Assembly: GCA_021018995.1 (NCBI GenBank)
Contig: CM037593.1
Location: 3,252,088 to 3,316,087, forward strand
DNA from: Chloranthus sessilifolius
Taxonomy: Eukaryota > Streptophyta > Magnoliopsida > Chloranthales > Chloranthaceae
DNA length: 64,000 nt
Reading direction: 5' to 3'
Within the stretch, counting starts at the first letter, position 1. Each line of letters begins with the position of its first letter. A model generated the notes under the pieces. That model made no database searches. It was not told where the DNA came from and saw nothing but the letters and a program-made list of their open reading frames with translations. The translations under genes were made by a program, and so were the position numbers. Of this stretch, positions 1 through 12,675 are shown in pieces.

Positions 1-1428
1 CTTGTGATACATCCACTTTTACATATGTTGAAACATCCACTTTTACATATGCCTTGTGATGCATGTGTCTATTGAATTAGAGTTTTAAGACTTTCTATTA
101 AACCCAAATCTTGTTCTCCTCAATTTACCGACCTTTTAGGAAACGAAGCACCTTTACTTTTTATTAAATTATTGATAATTATGACCACCTTTAACAGTCC
201 ACCAAGTAAAGCTCTTTGAGAACTCATCCTATATTTGGGAAACCAAGTGACTGTCAAAACTTAAAAGGGGAAATATTTCTGCGTCTGAGTTTCTCCAATT
301 GGAAGGGCACACAAAAGCCAATTTCATTGATCTTAAGTGATATGGATCAGCTAAGTAATATTGACTGAATCAGGATTACAAAATGACAAATAAATATGGT
401 ACTTAAGCATCCAAGTTTGAGGGAGGACACCTATGTCTCAACGACTGCAAGTCATGAAAGCCTCGCTTCTCTATTTGTTATTGATAATGATAAGCTTACC
501 ATGAGCGAAAAAGGAAACAAATCACATAGCTCAAACAAGTTGCTTGAGCCCTCAAAACAGGAACCCATTTAGTATTATAAAGGATGGGTTCCCCATATAT
601 GGACTTTTTCATGCACTATCCCTAGTTAATTTGTTGGCTTTGGAAATTACTCCTTGATAGAAGTTGAGGACTCATTTTTTGCCTATTACTATGACAGTTG
701 TCCACTCTAATATGTCACAGATTTCTTACAAGCAAGAGCTCATATTAAAATAGGAAGCTTATGGTCATATCTTAGATATAAATTTAGCTACTATGTCTTT
801 GAAGATCTTGTTGTTTCTAATAGATGAGCATAATGGATCTTTTAATTCCATGGCACTCCCCACACTGATGTTTGGTTTGCTGGAAATTTCTGTGTGGGTT
901 AGCAGAGGCCATTGCTGTTGTGCCTATCTATGTTACTTAATTCTCAATTCGCTCGATTCGTTTTCGAGTTCATAATTCCTAATTCGCTACTCTCATGCGA
1001 ACCCAATTCGCTACTCTCATTGTCGTCACTCTAATGATATTGAAGGTTGTCTATTACAATGCAATATCATTAACAGGGATAAAAGGTGCATAACTAGCTA
1101 GTGCACGGTATAATTAACATTTCCTTGATCCTTGACCTATTTCGTACAAAGACAAGTTTTTCATTCTTCAATTCCACATCATTAACCCTTTTTCTTCTTT
1201 CTTTTCCTTTTTCTCTTCTTAGAGTTGAGAATTAAGTATATTGTTGCTATCATCATATTTATTTTGTTTAAGGCATTTAACATAATCTTATTTATTTTGT
1301 GCAGTTCTTTCTTTTCTATTTATTTCATTAATATCTTTCTCTACCCTTCATTTGCATTATCATAATTTTTTTTAGGATTTTCAATATACGAAGAAGGTAG
1401 TAGTCATGATCATCCAATCTTTTATATT
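1..1428. other. AT-rich flank without a recognisable gene
   Basis: No credible coding region was seen. Short frames, such as one near 793-975, have no recognisable domain. The stretch may be the left arm of the CACTA element that follows, but neither the expected CACTA terminus nor the GCGGCG-type subterminal repeats of its right end were found here, so the left end may lie outside the window or be lost. Confidence 0.5.
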
Positions 1429-1875
1429 ATAGATAAGAGTTGGATTCAAAAGCATAGGGCTTCCGAAGAGTACATTCAAGGGGTGAAAAGATTTATCGAC
1501 TTTGCAATATCTCATAGAGTATCTGTTCATGGAAGGTTCTTATGTCCCTGCACAAAATGTTGTAATGCACACTATCAGGATGAGGGTGCATTATATGAGC
1601 ATTTTATATGTAATGGGTTCATCCAAAATTATACTATATGGAGTTTTCATAGAGAGGATGTTATTTATACAAATTATAGGCAAGATAATGTGATAGACAA
1701 TGGATCCGATGAAGATGACGTCGGTGACGACATGAGGACTATGGTGCATGATGCATTTGGAATTCCAGTTCCAACAGAAGTTCATGATAGTTTAGTAGAC
1801 GGAACAAATGACTTACTCAATGAAAGTGCCGCAAAATTCTATAGATTAGCACATAATATCAAAAAAGATTTATAA
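1429..1875 (+). pseudogene. CACTA transposase-associated domain (N-terminal part)
   Basis: The frame reads DKSWIQKHRASEEYIQGVK, then a Cys-rich stretch CPCTKCCN followed by ALYEHFICNGF. This matches the transposase-associated domain found at the start of plant CACTA TNP2 proteins. The usual initiator ATG is ATA at 1429-1431, so the original start is lost; the first remaining ATG is at 1483. The acidic tail (SDEDDVGDD) before the stop at 1873-1875 is also typical. The rest of the transposase continues in the next segment after a short non-coding gap, possibly a former intron. Confidence 0.85.
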
Positions 1876-1965
1876 CCGGGGTGTAAATCACATACGACAT
1901 TATCTTTAATTATTAGGTTATGACATATCAAATGTTTAGGTGGATGGAGCAATAAATCCTTTAGT

Positions 1966-2551
1966 ATGTTGCTTGATTTGTTACGAGAAGTTTTCCCTGA
2001 GGAATCTACGTTGCCAAAATCTTTTTCACAGAGCAAGAAAATTATTACAGAGTTCGGTTTAAATTATAACAAAATTGATGCCTGCCCAAATTATTGTATA
2101 TTGTATTGGAAGGAGTATGCCAATAAACAATTATGCAACGTTTGTGGCATGTCACGATGGAAGTCCCAAGAGGATCATATAGGAGGCTACAAAAAAAAGA
2201 ATCCTGCAAAAATTTTATGTCATTTCCTTTTAAAATTTAGACTTCAAAGCTTGTACATGTCATCAAAAACTGTATGTGATATGAGATGGCATGAAGAGGG
2301 TCGCACTAAAGATGATATATTAAGGCATCCTGTAGATTCTCAAGTATGGAAAAATTTTGATCTCATCAACCGTACATTTGCTGGAAACTCTCGCAATGTT
2401 AGACTTGGGTTGGCAAGTAATGGCTTCAACCATTTTGGAACAAAGAGTATTATGCATAGTACTTGGCCTGTGATACTTATTCCATATAATTTGCCTCCAT
2501 GGTTGTGCATGAAACAAGCCAATATAATCCTATCATTGGTTATACCTGGTC
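1966..2551 (+). pseudogene. TNP2-like CACTA transposase, first half
   Basis: The reading frame includes CPNYCILYWKEYAN and LCNVCGMSRWK, then a long segment with MRWHEEGRTKDDILRHPVDS and RNVRLGLASNGFNHFGT, all characteristic of plant TNP2 transposases (Transposase_21 family). It ends at IIPG-like VIPG, where a 3 kb LTR interrupts the codons. The protein resumes after 5618 with SPSSPENNIDVYLRPLIDE. Before the insertion the frame was continuous across the site. Confidence 0.88.
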
Positions 2552-3364
2552 TGTAACATCCCGAAAATTTGGACTTTGAATAGTGTACCTCGGGATGCAT
2601 GCCCGACTTTGAAGAGAGCACCTTGAGATGCGTGCCCGTCTGTTCACTGTTTCGATCAAGCGAAAGTCAACTTGATGACTTGGGTTGAATTAGTTTTGGT
2701 GTGAGAAACGTGCACACTCGTGTAGTGTAAAAGCATTTAAGTTGGGCCATATACGTCTGAAGCGTGTATGCGCTTTACACGAGAGCCGACCCTTTTTGCT
2801 TTAAGGGAAGACTAGCTTCTTTTAAAAGATTAGCCGTGTGAAAGAGTTGAGGCTTGGGGTTAGGGCTTTGGAAGAGAGAAAGAGGAAGAAGGCGGAGGAG
2901 AAATCTTGCGGATCCGGATGCGTTGAGTTTAGATTTTTCGTGAAAAAGGTTCGTGGACACGTGGAAAAGAAAGATCGCTGTTGGTTTCAACGTGTGCGTC
3001 ATTTGGGCGTTTTGTGTCGTTTGGGGGTTTTGGAAACCCATTTCTTCGAGCGAAGAGATCGTGTGTTTTGAGCCGCTAATCGTAGCGTGGGTTTGTGTGG
3101 AAGGTTTGTCAACGATTGCGAGGGGTTGGTTGTGATCGTGGAGTTCGGAGATGCTCGGTTTGGGTTTTGGAAACCCTCTTGCGAAATGAAGAAGATGATC
3201 CGATCTATGTGTTAATCGGTCGATTCAAGGTAGGAAATCTATGCTAGGTGAGTTTAAATACTTTATTTTATAGTTGTATAATTATATGTGAGATTTTGGT
3301 TAAATTTGAGGAAGAAAAATTAGATTTTGAATGAGAAAGCCCAAGGTTTGGGTGAAATCTATAA

Positions 3365-3595
3365 TTTTTGATCAATCGAATTGATTTCGATCGATCGAAT
3401 TTGGCTTAAAACTGATGAATTTCGATTTCTGGAGGTTTTCAATCGAGTTTCAAATCCGATCGATCGAATGGTATAGAACAGAGAGTGTTATGAATTTCTA
3501 TTGGAATTCGATCGATCGAAATGGATTTCGATCGATCGAGTTTTAAATTCGATCAATCGAAATTAGATTTTGATCGATCGAATTTGACTGTGTGA
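3365..3595. repeat. Clustered TTCGATCGATCGAA palindromes
   Basis: About ten near-copies of the self-complementary motif ATCGATCGAA or TTCGATCGAT lie irregularly within some 230 bp of the LTR. No coding potential is seen. Confidence 0.8.
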
Positions 3596-4214
3596 GCCGA
3601 CAGTGCTTCGGTGTTTTAGCCATAACTTTCTATCTCGAATTTAGAATCAGGTGATTCTTAAGACGTTGGAAAGATGACATCTAGACCTACAACTTTCATG
3701 TATATTAAAATCAATGAATAAAATGTTTTAAAGGTCAAAATTTGGAGGGAAGTTACATCAAGTTTGAGTTGGTGCATTTCGACTGAAGTTCCAATACAGT
3801 CTCGGTATTTTAACCGTAACTTTCTGTGCTGAACTTCGATTGATGCGATTCTTATTGTGTTGGAAAGATGACTTCAAGATCTATAATTTTTATGTTTTGA
3901 ATTACTTGTGAATCAACTATTTTAAAGGTTAAAATTTTATAAGAAGTTATGTCAAATTTCATGTTAGCACAAACTTGTCCATTTCTGTCTCATTTTGAGA
4001 AGTCACTTAAAGGTATCTAAGGCATTTATGAATAGAGTTAATCCTTGATAAAGCTTTGTGTGCTCGTATTGTAGATTGAGGTCGGAGGTCATAGATAGAG
4101 CTTCGCTTGGCTTCGTGCAGCGTCGAGGTTAAAGTAGGGGAAATTCACCATCTAATTGCATTTTTTATTTTGTTCATGGATGATGTGATATAAATGAATA
4201 TTTTGTAACTGTTT

Positions 4215-4470
4215 TAAAAAATATGAAAGTTTTGAAGTATGAATTTGTAATTGAACGCATGTGTATGCCCATTCCGTTTATGTATCGATGTTCGTTCCAC
4301 TTATGTATCTGTTTGTGTTTCATTTCGTATCCGTTTGTGTTTCGTTCCGTATCCATTTGTGTTTTGTTCCGTATCCGTTTGTGTTTCATTCCGTATCCAT
4401 TTGTGCTTCGTTCCGTATCCGTTTGTGTTTCGTTCCATTTTCGAATTCGTTTATGTTTCTAGTAAGGATA
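4215..4470 (+). repeat. Tandem repeat of about 22 bp inside the LTR
   Basis: Repeated units resembling GTTTGTGTTTCGTTCCGTAT follow one another, giving open frames in all three + frames. Those frames encode a monotonous Cys/Phe/Val/Arg repeat and are repeat artefacts, not genes. Confidence 0.85.
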
Positions 4471-4499
4471 AGAACTCTTTGAATCTGAACAACGAGTGA

Positions 4500-4935
4500 C
4501 GGAGAGGAGTTGAGTCTCCGAAGAGGGGTTGAGTCCTCGGGGTTTTTACTCAGTTCCCGCTTATGGGATGCTTTGGCCCCTCGTTGATTTGTGACCCTAT
4601 GTAATGTGATGTGATGATACTTTGTGTTCAAAGAGGGGTTGAGTCCCCGAGGTTATGACCTTGTTCCCGCTTATGGGATGCTTTGGCCTTCTGATATATG
4701 TGCTTCGGTTCCCGCTTATGGGATGTGTGGTTATACTTTATGTGCAAAGAGGGGTTGAGTCCCCGAGGTTACGACCTTGTTCCCGCTTATGGGATGCTTT
4801 GGCCTTCTAATATATGTGCTTCGATTCTCCGCTTATGGGATGTGTTGGTTATACTTTGTGTGCAAAGAGAGGTTGAGTTCTTGAGGTTTTTACCTTGTTC
4901 CCGCTATGGAATGCTTTGGCTTTTGATATATTTGT
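4500..4935 (+). repeat. Tandem repeat of about 115-125 bp inside the LTR
   Basis: Units carry AGAGGGGTTGAGTCCCCGAG followed by TTCCCGCTTATGGGATGCTT, in about four copies with decay. Such blocks are common in long LTRs of Gypsy-like elements. Confidence 0.8.
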
Positions 4936-5618
4936 TTCATCTCCTGATACGTCTCGTTTCTTGTATGCTTCGATTTGAGGATATGTTGTCCCGTCTTGTT
5001 ATGCTCTCATCATGATATATCATTGTTTCTAACATGTTCTATTTTGATTTATTCTGCTTTTATTTGCTCTCATTTTCAGCTATGTTTTGATAAGTATCTT
5101 TGTTTTTCATATGTATTTGTTCTCGATATGCTTTGTTTCCGCTGCGCTATATTTTGAAAATAAAAATGTAATATTTGCAACTCAGTTTGATACAAATGGC
5201 TTTGAAATTATGTCACCGAATCTATGCACTTTAATGATAAGATGTGAATTGTGTTTGAATTTCTTCTACTGAGCTTGGATGAAGCTCACCCTTCGACTAT
5301 ACGTCACAGGTTTGGCAGTTAGCAAGATACGGGATTTGGGGTTGAGGACTTGTGAAGTAGTAAGATTTCAGGATCGTAGATTGCATTTGAGTTTTGGTAA
5401 GTGTAGTTTTGTAATTCTTTGAATACACTTGTAGGTACTTAATTACTGTTCTTTCACTGTAGAACTGGAGTTTATGTTTCCACTTTGTTGTACTAATATT
5501 TTATGTATCAGATTGTGATCTACGATCTGGCGGTTTGGGTTTTCCCATTTGGGTTAAGTAGGAAAAAAAAAAAAAAAAAGTCTCAAAATTTTAGGTTGAG
5601 AAAATTCGGGCTGTCACA

Positions 5619-6300
5619 GTCCATCTAGCCCTGAAAATAACATTGATGTATACTTAAGGCCTTTAATTGATGAGCTACAGGAATTATGGAAATTTTGAGT
5701 CAATACTTATGACGCTTCAAAGAAAGAAGTATTTCAACGGCGTGCATCATTGCTTTGGACCATTAGTGATTTCTCAGGATATGCTATATCGTCAGGTTGG
5801 AGCACGAAAGGGAAATCGGCATGTCCTTCATGCCATAAAGATACATGTAGTTGCTACTTGTCAAATGGTAGGAAGCATTGTTATATGGGTCATCAATGAT
5901 TCTTACCATCAAATCATAAGTTTCAAAAACAGAAACAATCTTTCGATGACACCATAGATGTCAGAGAAGCTCCAATTCCTCTGTTAGGGACTGATGTATT
6001 AAACCAGCTAGAGAACAGTATAAATATTTTCGGAAATGAGCAAGTGAGGAAAAGATCAAGAAACAAATAGACTACAGAATTGTCATATAATTGGAAGAAG
6101 AAGAGTATATTCTTTGAGTTACAATATTGGGAGCATAATTTACTAAGGCACAATTTAGATGTGATGCACATTGAGAAAAACGTATGTAACAATATTCTTG
6201 GAACTTTATTGAATATTGAAGGAAAGACGAAGGATAATTTAAAAGCACGTCGAGACTTAAAAGCAATGAGGTTAAGACAAGAGTTTCACCCATAATGGAA
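5619..6300 (+). pseudogene. TNP2-like CACTA transposase, middle part
   Basis: It resumes the protein broken at 2551: SPSSPENNIDVYLRPLIDE, then in shifted frames LSGWSTKGKSACPSC, GRKHCYMGH, REAPIPLLGTDVLNQLE and LRHNLDVMHIEKNVCNNI. The motif HNLDVMHIEKNVCNN is diagnostic of TNP2. Frameshifts occur near 5690 and 5760, and a stop near 6068, so the gene is dead. Confidence 0.9.
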
Positions 6301-6760
6301 GTAATATAATCGAGCTTATCTACCACTTGCATGATATTCTATGACAAAAAATGAGAAAGAGAAGTTTTGCAGTGTGTTAAAAAATTTGAAGGTTCCGAAT
6401 GGTTACTCCTCTAATATAGCAAGGCGTGTCAATGTTAAACACCATAAAATCTTTGGCCTAAAAAGCCATGACTAGCATGTCATTATGCAATAATTTTTTT
6501 CACTGGCGATTCAAAATTTGTTGTCCAAGAACGTAACGTCTACATTGATAGAATTGAGTGCATTCTTTCAAGATTTATGCTTGAAAGTTTGTCTGGTCAA
6601 TGATTTGAAGAGACTCGAGAAACACATTGTGTTGGTTCTTTGTTACTTAGAGAAAAAAAATTCTCCTGCATTCTTCGATATTATGATTCACTTGCCCATA
6701 CATTTGGCATCAGAGGCACTATTAGGTGGTCCAGTCCAGTATCGGTGGATGTATCTGATC
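6301..6760 (+). pseudogene. TNP2-like CACTA transposase, DUF4218-like part
   Basis: Readable remains include LKVPNGYSSNIARRVN and FFDIMIHLPIHLASEALLGG followed by PVQYRWMY, matching the conserved DUF4218 segment of plant CACTA transposases. Stops interrupt the early part. The protein breaks off at RWMY and resumes after 8396 as YISTLKSYVRNGAQPEGS. Confidence 0.88.
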
Positions 6761-6831
6761 AGTCCTATAATTTTTCATTTTATCACTCGTAACTTAGTGA
6801 TGCTAGCCTTAGTTTGCTACTAATAAGCTAC

Positions 6832-8300
6832 TGATGTGCATATATTAAAGATAAACAATAAAAAAGAGCCTAAGTGTTAATATTCATCAAAATGAACTCA
6901 AATAACAGTAAGAATGACGATTGAGCGTATAAAGACAATTCGCCAATACAAGGAAGCTGAAAAATCGTATTTGATGATTTTGCGCTACTACTGAAGTAAG
7001 AAGGAAGAATGAAATAAGAAATCGTAATTGTACGATTCTTTAAAAAGACAATTCTTCAGAAGCGACAAAAGAGTAAAGACGATACATAAAAGAAAGGTGA
7101 TGAATCATGAATAGAAAATCGTCCAGTATGAAAGTCATGAAAGAAAAGAAAATCATGATTTACGACTTTCCAGAAAAAGAAGAGACAATCATAATTTACG
7201 ATTATGAAAAGCTTTCCCGCTACTATATTTACTGTTGCTGATCACGTGAGACTATCACCACCATTAACTGAATTAGAAGATCTCTAAAATTAGAAGTTTG
7301 GTGAACCACGGATCTGAGAAGATTGATGAAGATAAACTCCGAAAGACTCTGCTGCTAAAGACTAAAGAACCTTCTAAAAGCGCATTAACTAAAGAAAGCA
7401 AGGAAAAGAATAAAAATAGGAACTGGAGTTATATTAGGATACTTTTATCTTTAGTAGTTTCTTTCATTAGAATTAGAAGTCTTTGTAAACCGACTCCTTA
7501 TGATCTATAACTAAGAGGACTCGGCATAGGAATAAGCATCGAAGAATTTCAGCATCAATTGATGCCTGAGGTTGGATTTTCTTTCGATCAGTAGTATAAC
7601 ATAGTTAGTGTAGATTAGATATCAGAGGATTCTCAAGAGCAATTGACGACTACAACTGAGTGCTGAAGATTAGTATAGATATTTATAATTTTTCAGGAGC
7701 AATTGACGACTGCGGCTGAGGGGTGAAGGATATATTTTACTTTGCTTTCTAGATAGATTTTATTTTCTTTTATTTCCTACTTTATAAACATCTCCAAGTT
7801 TTAATTTAAATTGATAACTCCGATTAGAATTTGCTGATTAGTATAACGGTTTTTACTTTTCCATCTTCATTTTTCTAAAGTTTGATTGTCGACCAGATTT
7901 TAGAAAGTTGTTTATTAGATTAAGTCTGTATTGATAGGATCTTAGATTTGATTGACGACCAATGCTAGGAAACTAGAGATATAGTGTAATGGTACTGTTT
8001 AAATTCATAAATATCTGATAGTTGAAGATTGGGATTAACGACCTCAATCAGACGGAGGATTTAGATTTATTTTATACACTTTAGATTAAAAAATCATTCT
8101 TTTATTCATATTTCTCCAGTATATTAGATCTTAAAAGATAAACATAAGTTTTTAAAATAAGGATTTAAATAGAAGATATAAATCAGAAATAACTAGATAA
8201 ACAAACTTCCTCGTGTGAACAATCCTATGCTAGTACTATGATTTTCATTGTGCGCTTGCAATAGGTTAAGACTTGAATTTAATTAGAACACACATAACCA
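6832..8300 (+). mobile_element. Probable solo LTR (1.47 kb) in the CACTA transposase
   Basis: The segment separates two parts of one conserved protein block. It begins TGATGTGCATATATTAAAG and ends ...CACATAACCA. Its 3' part has the TTGTGCGCTTGCAATAGG stretch often seen near the end of Gypsy-like LTRs. The flanks GCTAC and GCGAT match at 3 of 5 positions, so the target duplication is decayed and the borders uncertain by tens of bases. Inside is a duplicated block around CAATTGACGACT (about 7640-7720). A short intron of the host transposase may account for the remaining non-coding bases on each side. Confidence 0.55.
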
Positions 8301-8395
8301 GCGATAATATCCAATTGAAAGGTATTTTCTTATACTATTTTAAATAAATTTTAATTGTTGGTGTTTCACTTGCTGATGCTAATTTTTTTTCCCTA

Positions 8396-8663
8396 TAGAT
8401 ACATCTCAACATTGAAATCATATGTGCGCAATGGAGCTCAACCTGAAGGATCCATTGTGGAAGGATATACCGCCAATGAATGTCTCACATCTTGCTCAAG
8501 GTATTTACAGAATATTGAAACAAGATTAAATCGACCCCTACGAAATCATGATGAAAGTGCTCTCAAGGGTGCTTCATCATTCATTCTAAAAGAGGTAGAA
8601 TGGACGCAAGCACATAGATATATCCTCTTCAATCATGAGATGGTCAGAAGTTATCTAAAGTAA
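8396..8663 (+). pseudogene. TNP2-like CACTA transposase, conserved C-terminal block
   Basis: YISTLKSYVRNGAQPEGSIV, then EGYTANECLTSCSRYLQNIE and TRLNRP, is the best-conserved part of plant TNP2 proteins. It is followed by the usual HESALKGASSF-type sequence and a stop at 8661-8663. A likely acceptor site CCCTATAG precedes it. Confidence 0.9.
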
Positions 8664-8939
8664 TAATTTGAGACTTTATGATATTACTTTTTAATATTAT
8701 TTAATATCTAGTACTCCTTAAAAAATTATGATGATATAGGCAACACAACAAGTTATTGCTTTTGACGAATTCGAATGCATCTCCCCGTAATATCCAAAAA
8801 ATGCACAACGAATAATTTGTTAGTTGGTTTAAAGAACATGTAAGGGCAATCCACTTATTCGTATAAATTTTTTAGAAGAATTTAAAATATTATTTAACCT
8901 TCATCTCCACTTTATATAGGTTCTAAAGTTGTGAAAAGC

Positions 8940-9445
8940 TAATAGACCATTGCCAGAAGGACTTCATCTACTTTCCCAATGTCTACAATTTTCAGTTATG
9001 AGGTTCACTAGCTACACAGTTAGTGGATATAAAATTCGAACAATCGGTAAAGAAAAGAGTGCTAGGACCCAAAATAGTGGTGCTTCCATCACAGCAGCGA
9101 CTACGAGTTATGCAAGAAAAAGGACAGAAGACCCGTTGCAGGAGAGATAACTTACTATGGCCAATTAACAGACATAATTGAGTTGACATATTCTGAGGAG
9201 CTGAAGTTTGTACTATTCAAATGTGACTAGTTCAATGTAATATCACAGAGAAGGGGAATTAAGACCAATGAATTGAGATTTACACTTGTGAATTAAAAAA
9301 AATAATTTATTCACTGGTCTACAAGCAACCGATGAACCATACATATTGGCATCTCAAGCTAAGCAGATTTTTTATGTTGAGGATCTAACCGAGCCTAATT
9401 GGCATATGGTTGTTAAGATTAAGCCTAAAGACCTATTCGATATGA
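8940..9445 (+). pseudogene. TNP2-like CACTA transposase, DUF4216-like tail
   Basis: Readable parts in shifting frames are YTVSGYKIRTIGKEKSARTQ, NSG, YYGQLTDIIELTYSEELKFV, LFKCD, KTNELRFTLVN and IFYVEDLTEPNWHMVVKIK, ending KPKDLFDM. These match the C-terminal DUF4216 domain and tail of CACTA transposases. At least two frame changes and one in-frame stop (after LFKCD) are present. Confidence 0.88.
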
Positions 9446-9903
9446 TTGGCATATGGTTGTATATATGTACTTTTTTTCTTTATTGTGTATGGATTGGATG
9501 ATTTTTATGCACTCACTAAATAACTTTTTCATCTTATGAGGAGAAACACGATTTCTTAATGTAAAACAAGAACATTTTTAGCTCAAAAATAAATATCATC
9601 TTTGAGTACCATGTCAAGTTATATTCTTTTTTTATATATGTTAGCAAAGTTCAAAATCTCTTATTCTGGTACGTATCAGCCAACTCCAATGTCTCCTAAT
9701 ATTTGTAATCAAGTGTTTGAAGTTGTGCTACCATCTAGGAGAGCACATATATGATCTACTTTTCGTATTTATTTGCAAAATATGAACAATGTTAGACTAA
9801 TTTTTTAGTATTCTTTTGTGAATTTAAGCAAATGGACCCTCTAGAGTCATATCCGTAGATGGTACTTCTTAATCCTTAACAAAGAGATGAGGTAAAACAA
9901 AGT

Positions 9904-11232
9904 ATGTTTATCTTAATTCCTTATTCAAATAGTAAAAAGGTAAAAATTTTAGGCGATGGAGGGCGACCAATAGGGGATGATGCCAAATATTTAGTTAGCT
10001 ATTGTGGCAAGTTAGCAAGAGATCTTGCTATGTTGCCCCTTGATAAAAAGGATTGGCATAAGGTGGAAGGCGAATCGAAGGATCATGTATGGAATCAAAT
10101 TTGGGTGAATATGTGCTTTTTTTGTAGCATGCATGTTTTTCTTCATTTTTGCCTAATTTAAATTTGGAGCAATGTAAACAATAATTGTATCAGCATTTTT
10201 GCAATATCTTGGTAGACAAAGTTTGATATTGAAGAAAGGTTACGAAAAAATATAATGAGATCCGTCGGCAAACAATGGAGGGATCACAAGAATCATTCAA
10301 AAATCAAATTCTTTGATACTCTTAGTGAAGATGATGATTTCATTACAAATTACCCTGACAATATACTTCAAAAGCAATGAAAAAATCTTGTCTACTTCTG
10401 GTCCACTGAGGAGAGGAAAGTATGCTTTAAATATATAAGGTTTCTAACATATCTTTATATAATAAATGCCTCATTATCTAATAATTTGTGCACTATAGTA
10501 AAAAAGTGTAAAAAATAAACTAATTCGGACTCAACAAAATTACCTCATACATCTGGATCTAAAAGCTTCGCGAGGGTATTCCACGAACAAATAAGCATTT
10601 TATTCTATGAATTATACGTCGTCAACTAATTTTTATTATTAATTAAAATGAGTGGTCGTCGTATAACATAGAGTATGACGAGTGAGACACAAGAAGCACC
10701 GAGCCGAGCAGATATTTTTATCTTAACACATCGTCGTAAGGATGAAACGCCAATCAACACTTTTGGTAGAGAAAAGATCGTAAGATTATAATTCTAACTA
10801 TCAATACTATATCATTTCACTTATACTCTTTTTTACCACTTGAAATTAGATAATTAATTGAAATTCAAATTATTCTAGAAAGAGATGCAAGATTACCATT
10901 CAGCTCTACCGAAGGGATCACAAGATTCAATATCTCGCACTGATGTGTATGCTCGAGCCATGGGAAAAGAGAGACATGATCGTGTCCGAAGCATTGGATT
11001 AGGCCCAACCCCTACTAGTATTTTTAGGTCAACCTCTAGCCATCATGCATCCTCTAGTGAACTCTCTGCAATGAGAGCTAAGCTAGAATAATTGAAGACC
11101 CAAAGGGTGGAAAACAACATCATAATAGAGATCCAAGTATTGGAACAAGTTGCTACAATGGAGGCACAAATGATAGAAAAAAGTGTCAGGGTGGAAGCAC
11201 AAATGGCAGAAAAAACTAAGAAGATGGAGACA
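9904..11232 (+). pseudogene. TNPA-like second CACTA protein (Transposase_24 family), first part
   Basis: GGRPIGDDAKYLVSYCGKLA followed by LPLDKKDWHKVEGESKDHVW, then KFDIEERLRKNIMRSVGKQW and RDHKNHSKIKFF, match the plant Ptta/En-Spm transposase family. Later pieces (QEAPSRADIFILTHRR; SRTDVYARAMGKERHDRVR) are the usual C-terminal part, then a coiled-coil-like stretch with repeated AQMxEK units. Stops and frame changes separate the pieces. An LTR cuts the coiled coil at 11232. Confidence 0.85.
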
Positions 11233-12586
11233 TGATCGGTTTTTAAGTGTACCTTTGCAAGTGCACAAGATCGGTTATAGCAAGCCAAGAATACAAGCAT
11301 CGTACCTGCAGGGAAGCACGTAATTAAATTAATTCTAAAGAGAATAAAAATTCCCAAAGAAGTACCAAGGGAGAGAAAGTCGATTTGCTAAACTATTATC
11401 ACACGATGCTAGAGAGATAAACGTAAATCAATCTATGCAAGAATAAATTATGATAAAGAAAATAATAATTTAAGAAATGATCAAGGAGTTTGCTAACCCT
11501 AGATTTGTAACTTCTCTATAATTAATCTCACAATTTCATATCGCATCAAAATACCATCATTTATCAAGAAAAAAAATGAATCGTAAAGAATGTGACTATT
11601 GATCTAGCATACCCTATCCAAAAACTATGACTCAGCCTAATGCGGTATGAATCATGTAAAAGGCATAGCGTATCTCAAAATTTGAAATCACAGCAGTAAG
11701 AAACAATCACTCTGCAGCCTAGATCGGCCTATAGGAACAGATCTAGATGGAATGACCCTTATATGGTCGTCAATAACCAAGATCGACGGTTATAAATGAG
11801 CATTCGATGATATTCAATTAAGCACACACTTTTTAACAGAATGATTCTATGGCAATGATAAAAATTTGTATAATTAATAGTAAAGCAGTTACTCATCTAG
11901 GGATCACTAGGGGGTTTAGCCGCTCATCCTGGATCTACAAGCCCGTTGTAAATCAAAAGTCATCATCTAAACTTACACATTTATTTATCAAAAGATCTCT
12001 CCTTCTAATACTTTAGTTTTAATTATAAACTATCATTCAAAAAAAACTACAAGAAAAGATGGGACAAAACCTAAAAAAATTCTACCAAAAGAGAGCCCCT
12101 TAACCCTAAGCATAGTATTATTATTATAGGGTGCGGATAAGAAAACTTTCATAATAGGCTCAATCAATTAAAAATCAAATCTCAATTGATTGAGTTCAAA
12201 TCCACTTTTTGGCGAAATCATTTGAATTTGAATTCAATCGATTGAGTTCAAATATCAATCGATTAAATTAATTCAAATTTAATATAAGGGGGGAAAAGTT
12301 GCCATCCTTATCAACCGATTGAGAATTGACAAGGAAAGGTAACATCTTCATTCATCTGGTGGATGTTGGGTCAATCAATTATTTTCACAGATTTTGGTGC
12401 TTCTACTGGCTTCTTGGTCCAATGTTCTTATGTAACCCTTAATTATCCTCTTTTATATTCTTTCAAGATCCAATGGTTAGAAACACTTGAAACCACTAAA
12501 ATTATACAGTAGCCGTTAGATAGCTTTCATCGAATAGCTAAATGTAGGAATTAAGGTGAAATATAGTCATATTTTGACACAAATCA
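11233..12586 (-). mobile_element. Solo LTR (1.35 kb), antisense, with perfect 5-bp target duplication
   Basis: TG...CA borders: TGATCGGTTTTTAAGTGTAC at the left and ...TTTTGACACAAATCA at the right. The flanking 5 bp are AGACA on both sides (11228-11232 and 12587-12591). Read on the minus strand it begins TGATTTGTGTCAAAATATGA and ends with a TTGTGCACTTGCAAAGG stretch, a Gypsy-like LTR layout. No internal domain or second LTR exists, so it is a solo LTR. It contains CAATCGATTG/CAATTGATTG palindromes at about 12160-12320. Confidence 0.88.
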
Positions 12587-12675
12587 AGACACAAATGACG
12601 GAAAAAACTGCAATAATGGAGAAGATTACAGAAATGGAGAACTTTATGAGAATGATGATTTCTAAAATAAGTATA
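12587..12675 (+). pseudogene. TNPA-like CACTA protein, C-terminal coiled-coil remnant
   Basis: The frame AQMTEKTAIMEKITEMENFM continues the AQMxEK repeats broken at 11232. Joining the two sides after removing one AGACA copy gives a plausible continuous coiled-coil end. Confidence 0.75.

Larger units (their letters stand above)
2552..5618 (+). mobile_element. Solo-LTR-like insertion (3.07 kb) in the CACTA transposase
   Basis: It starts TGTAACATCCCGAAAATTT and ends with TTCGGGCTGTCACA, giving TG...CA borders with short inverted similarity, as in long-LTR Gypsy-like retrotransposons of plants. No gag-pol, primer-binding site or second LTR was seen, so it looks like a solo LTR. The flanks share only GTC on each side, shorter than the usual 5-bp target duplication. 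Removing it restores the TNP2 frame (VIPG joined to PSSPEN), which confirms the borders. Confidence 0.75.

Noticed and set aside
793..975. A 60-codon frame as a small protein
   Set aside because: It has no recognisable motif, no context and a length expected by chance.
4223..4499. Overlapping open frames rich in Cys, Phe, Val and Arg
   Set aside because: They come from a 22-bp tandem repeat open in all three + frames and have no domain.
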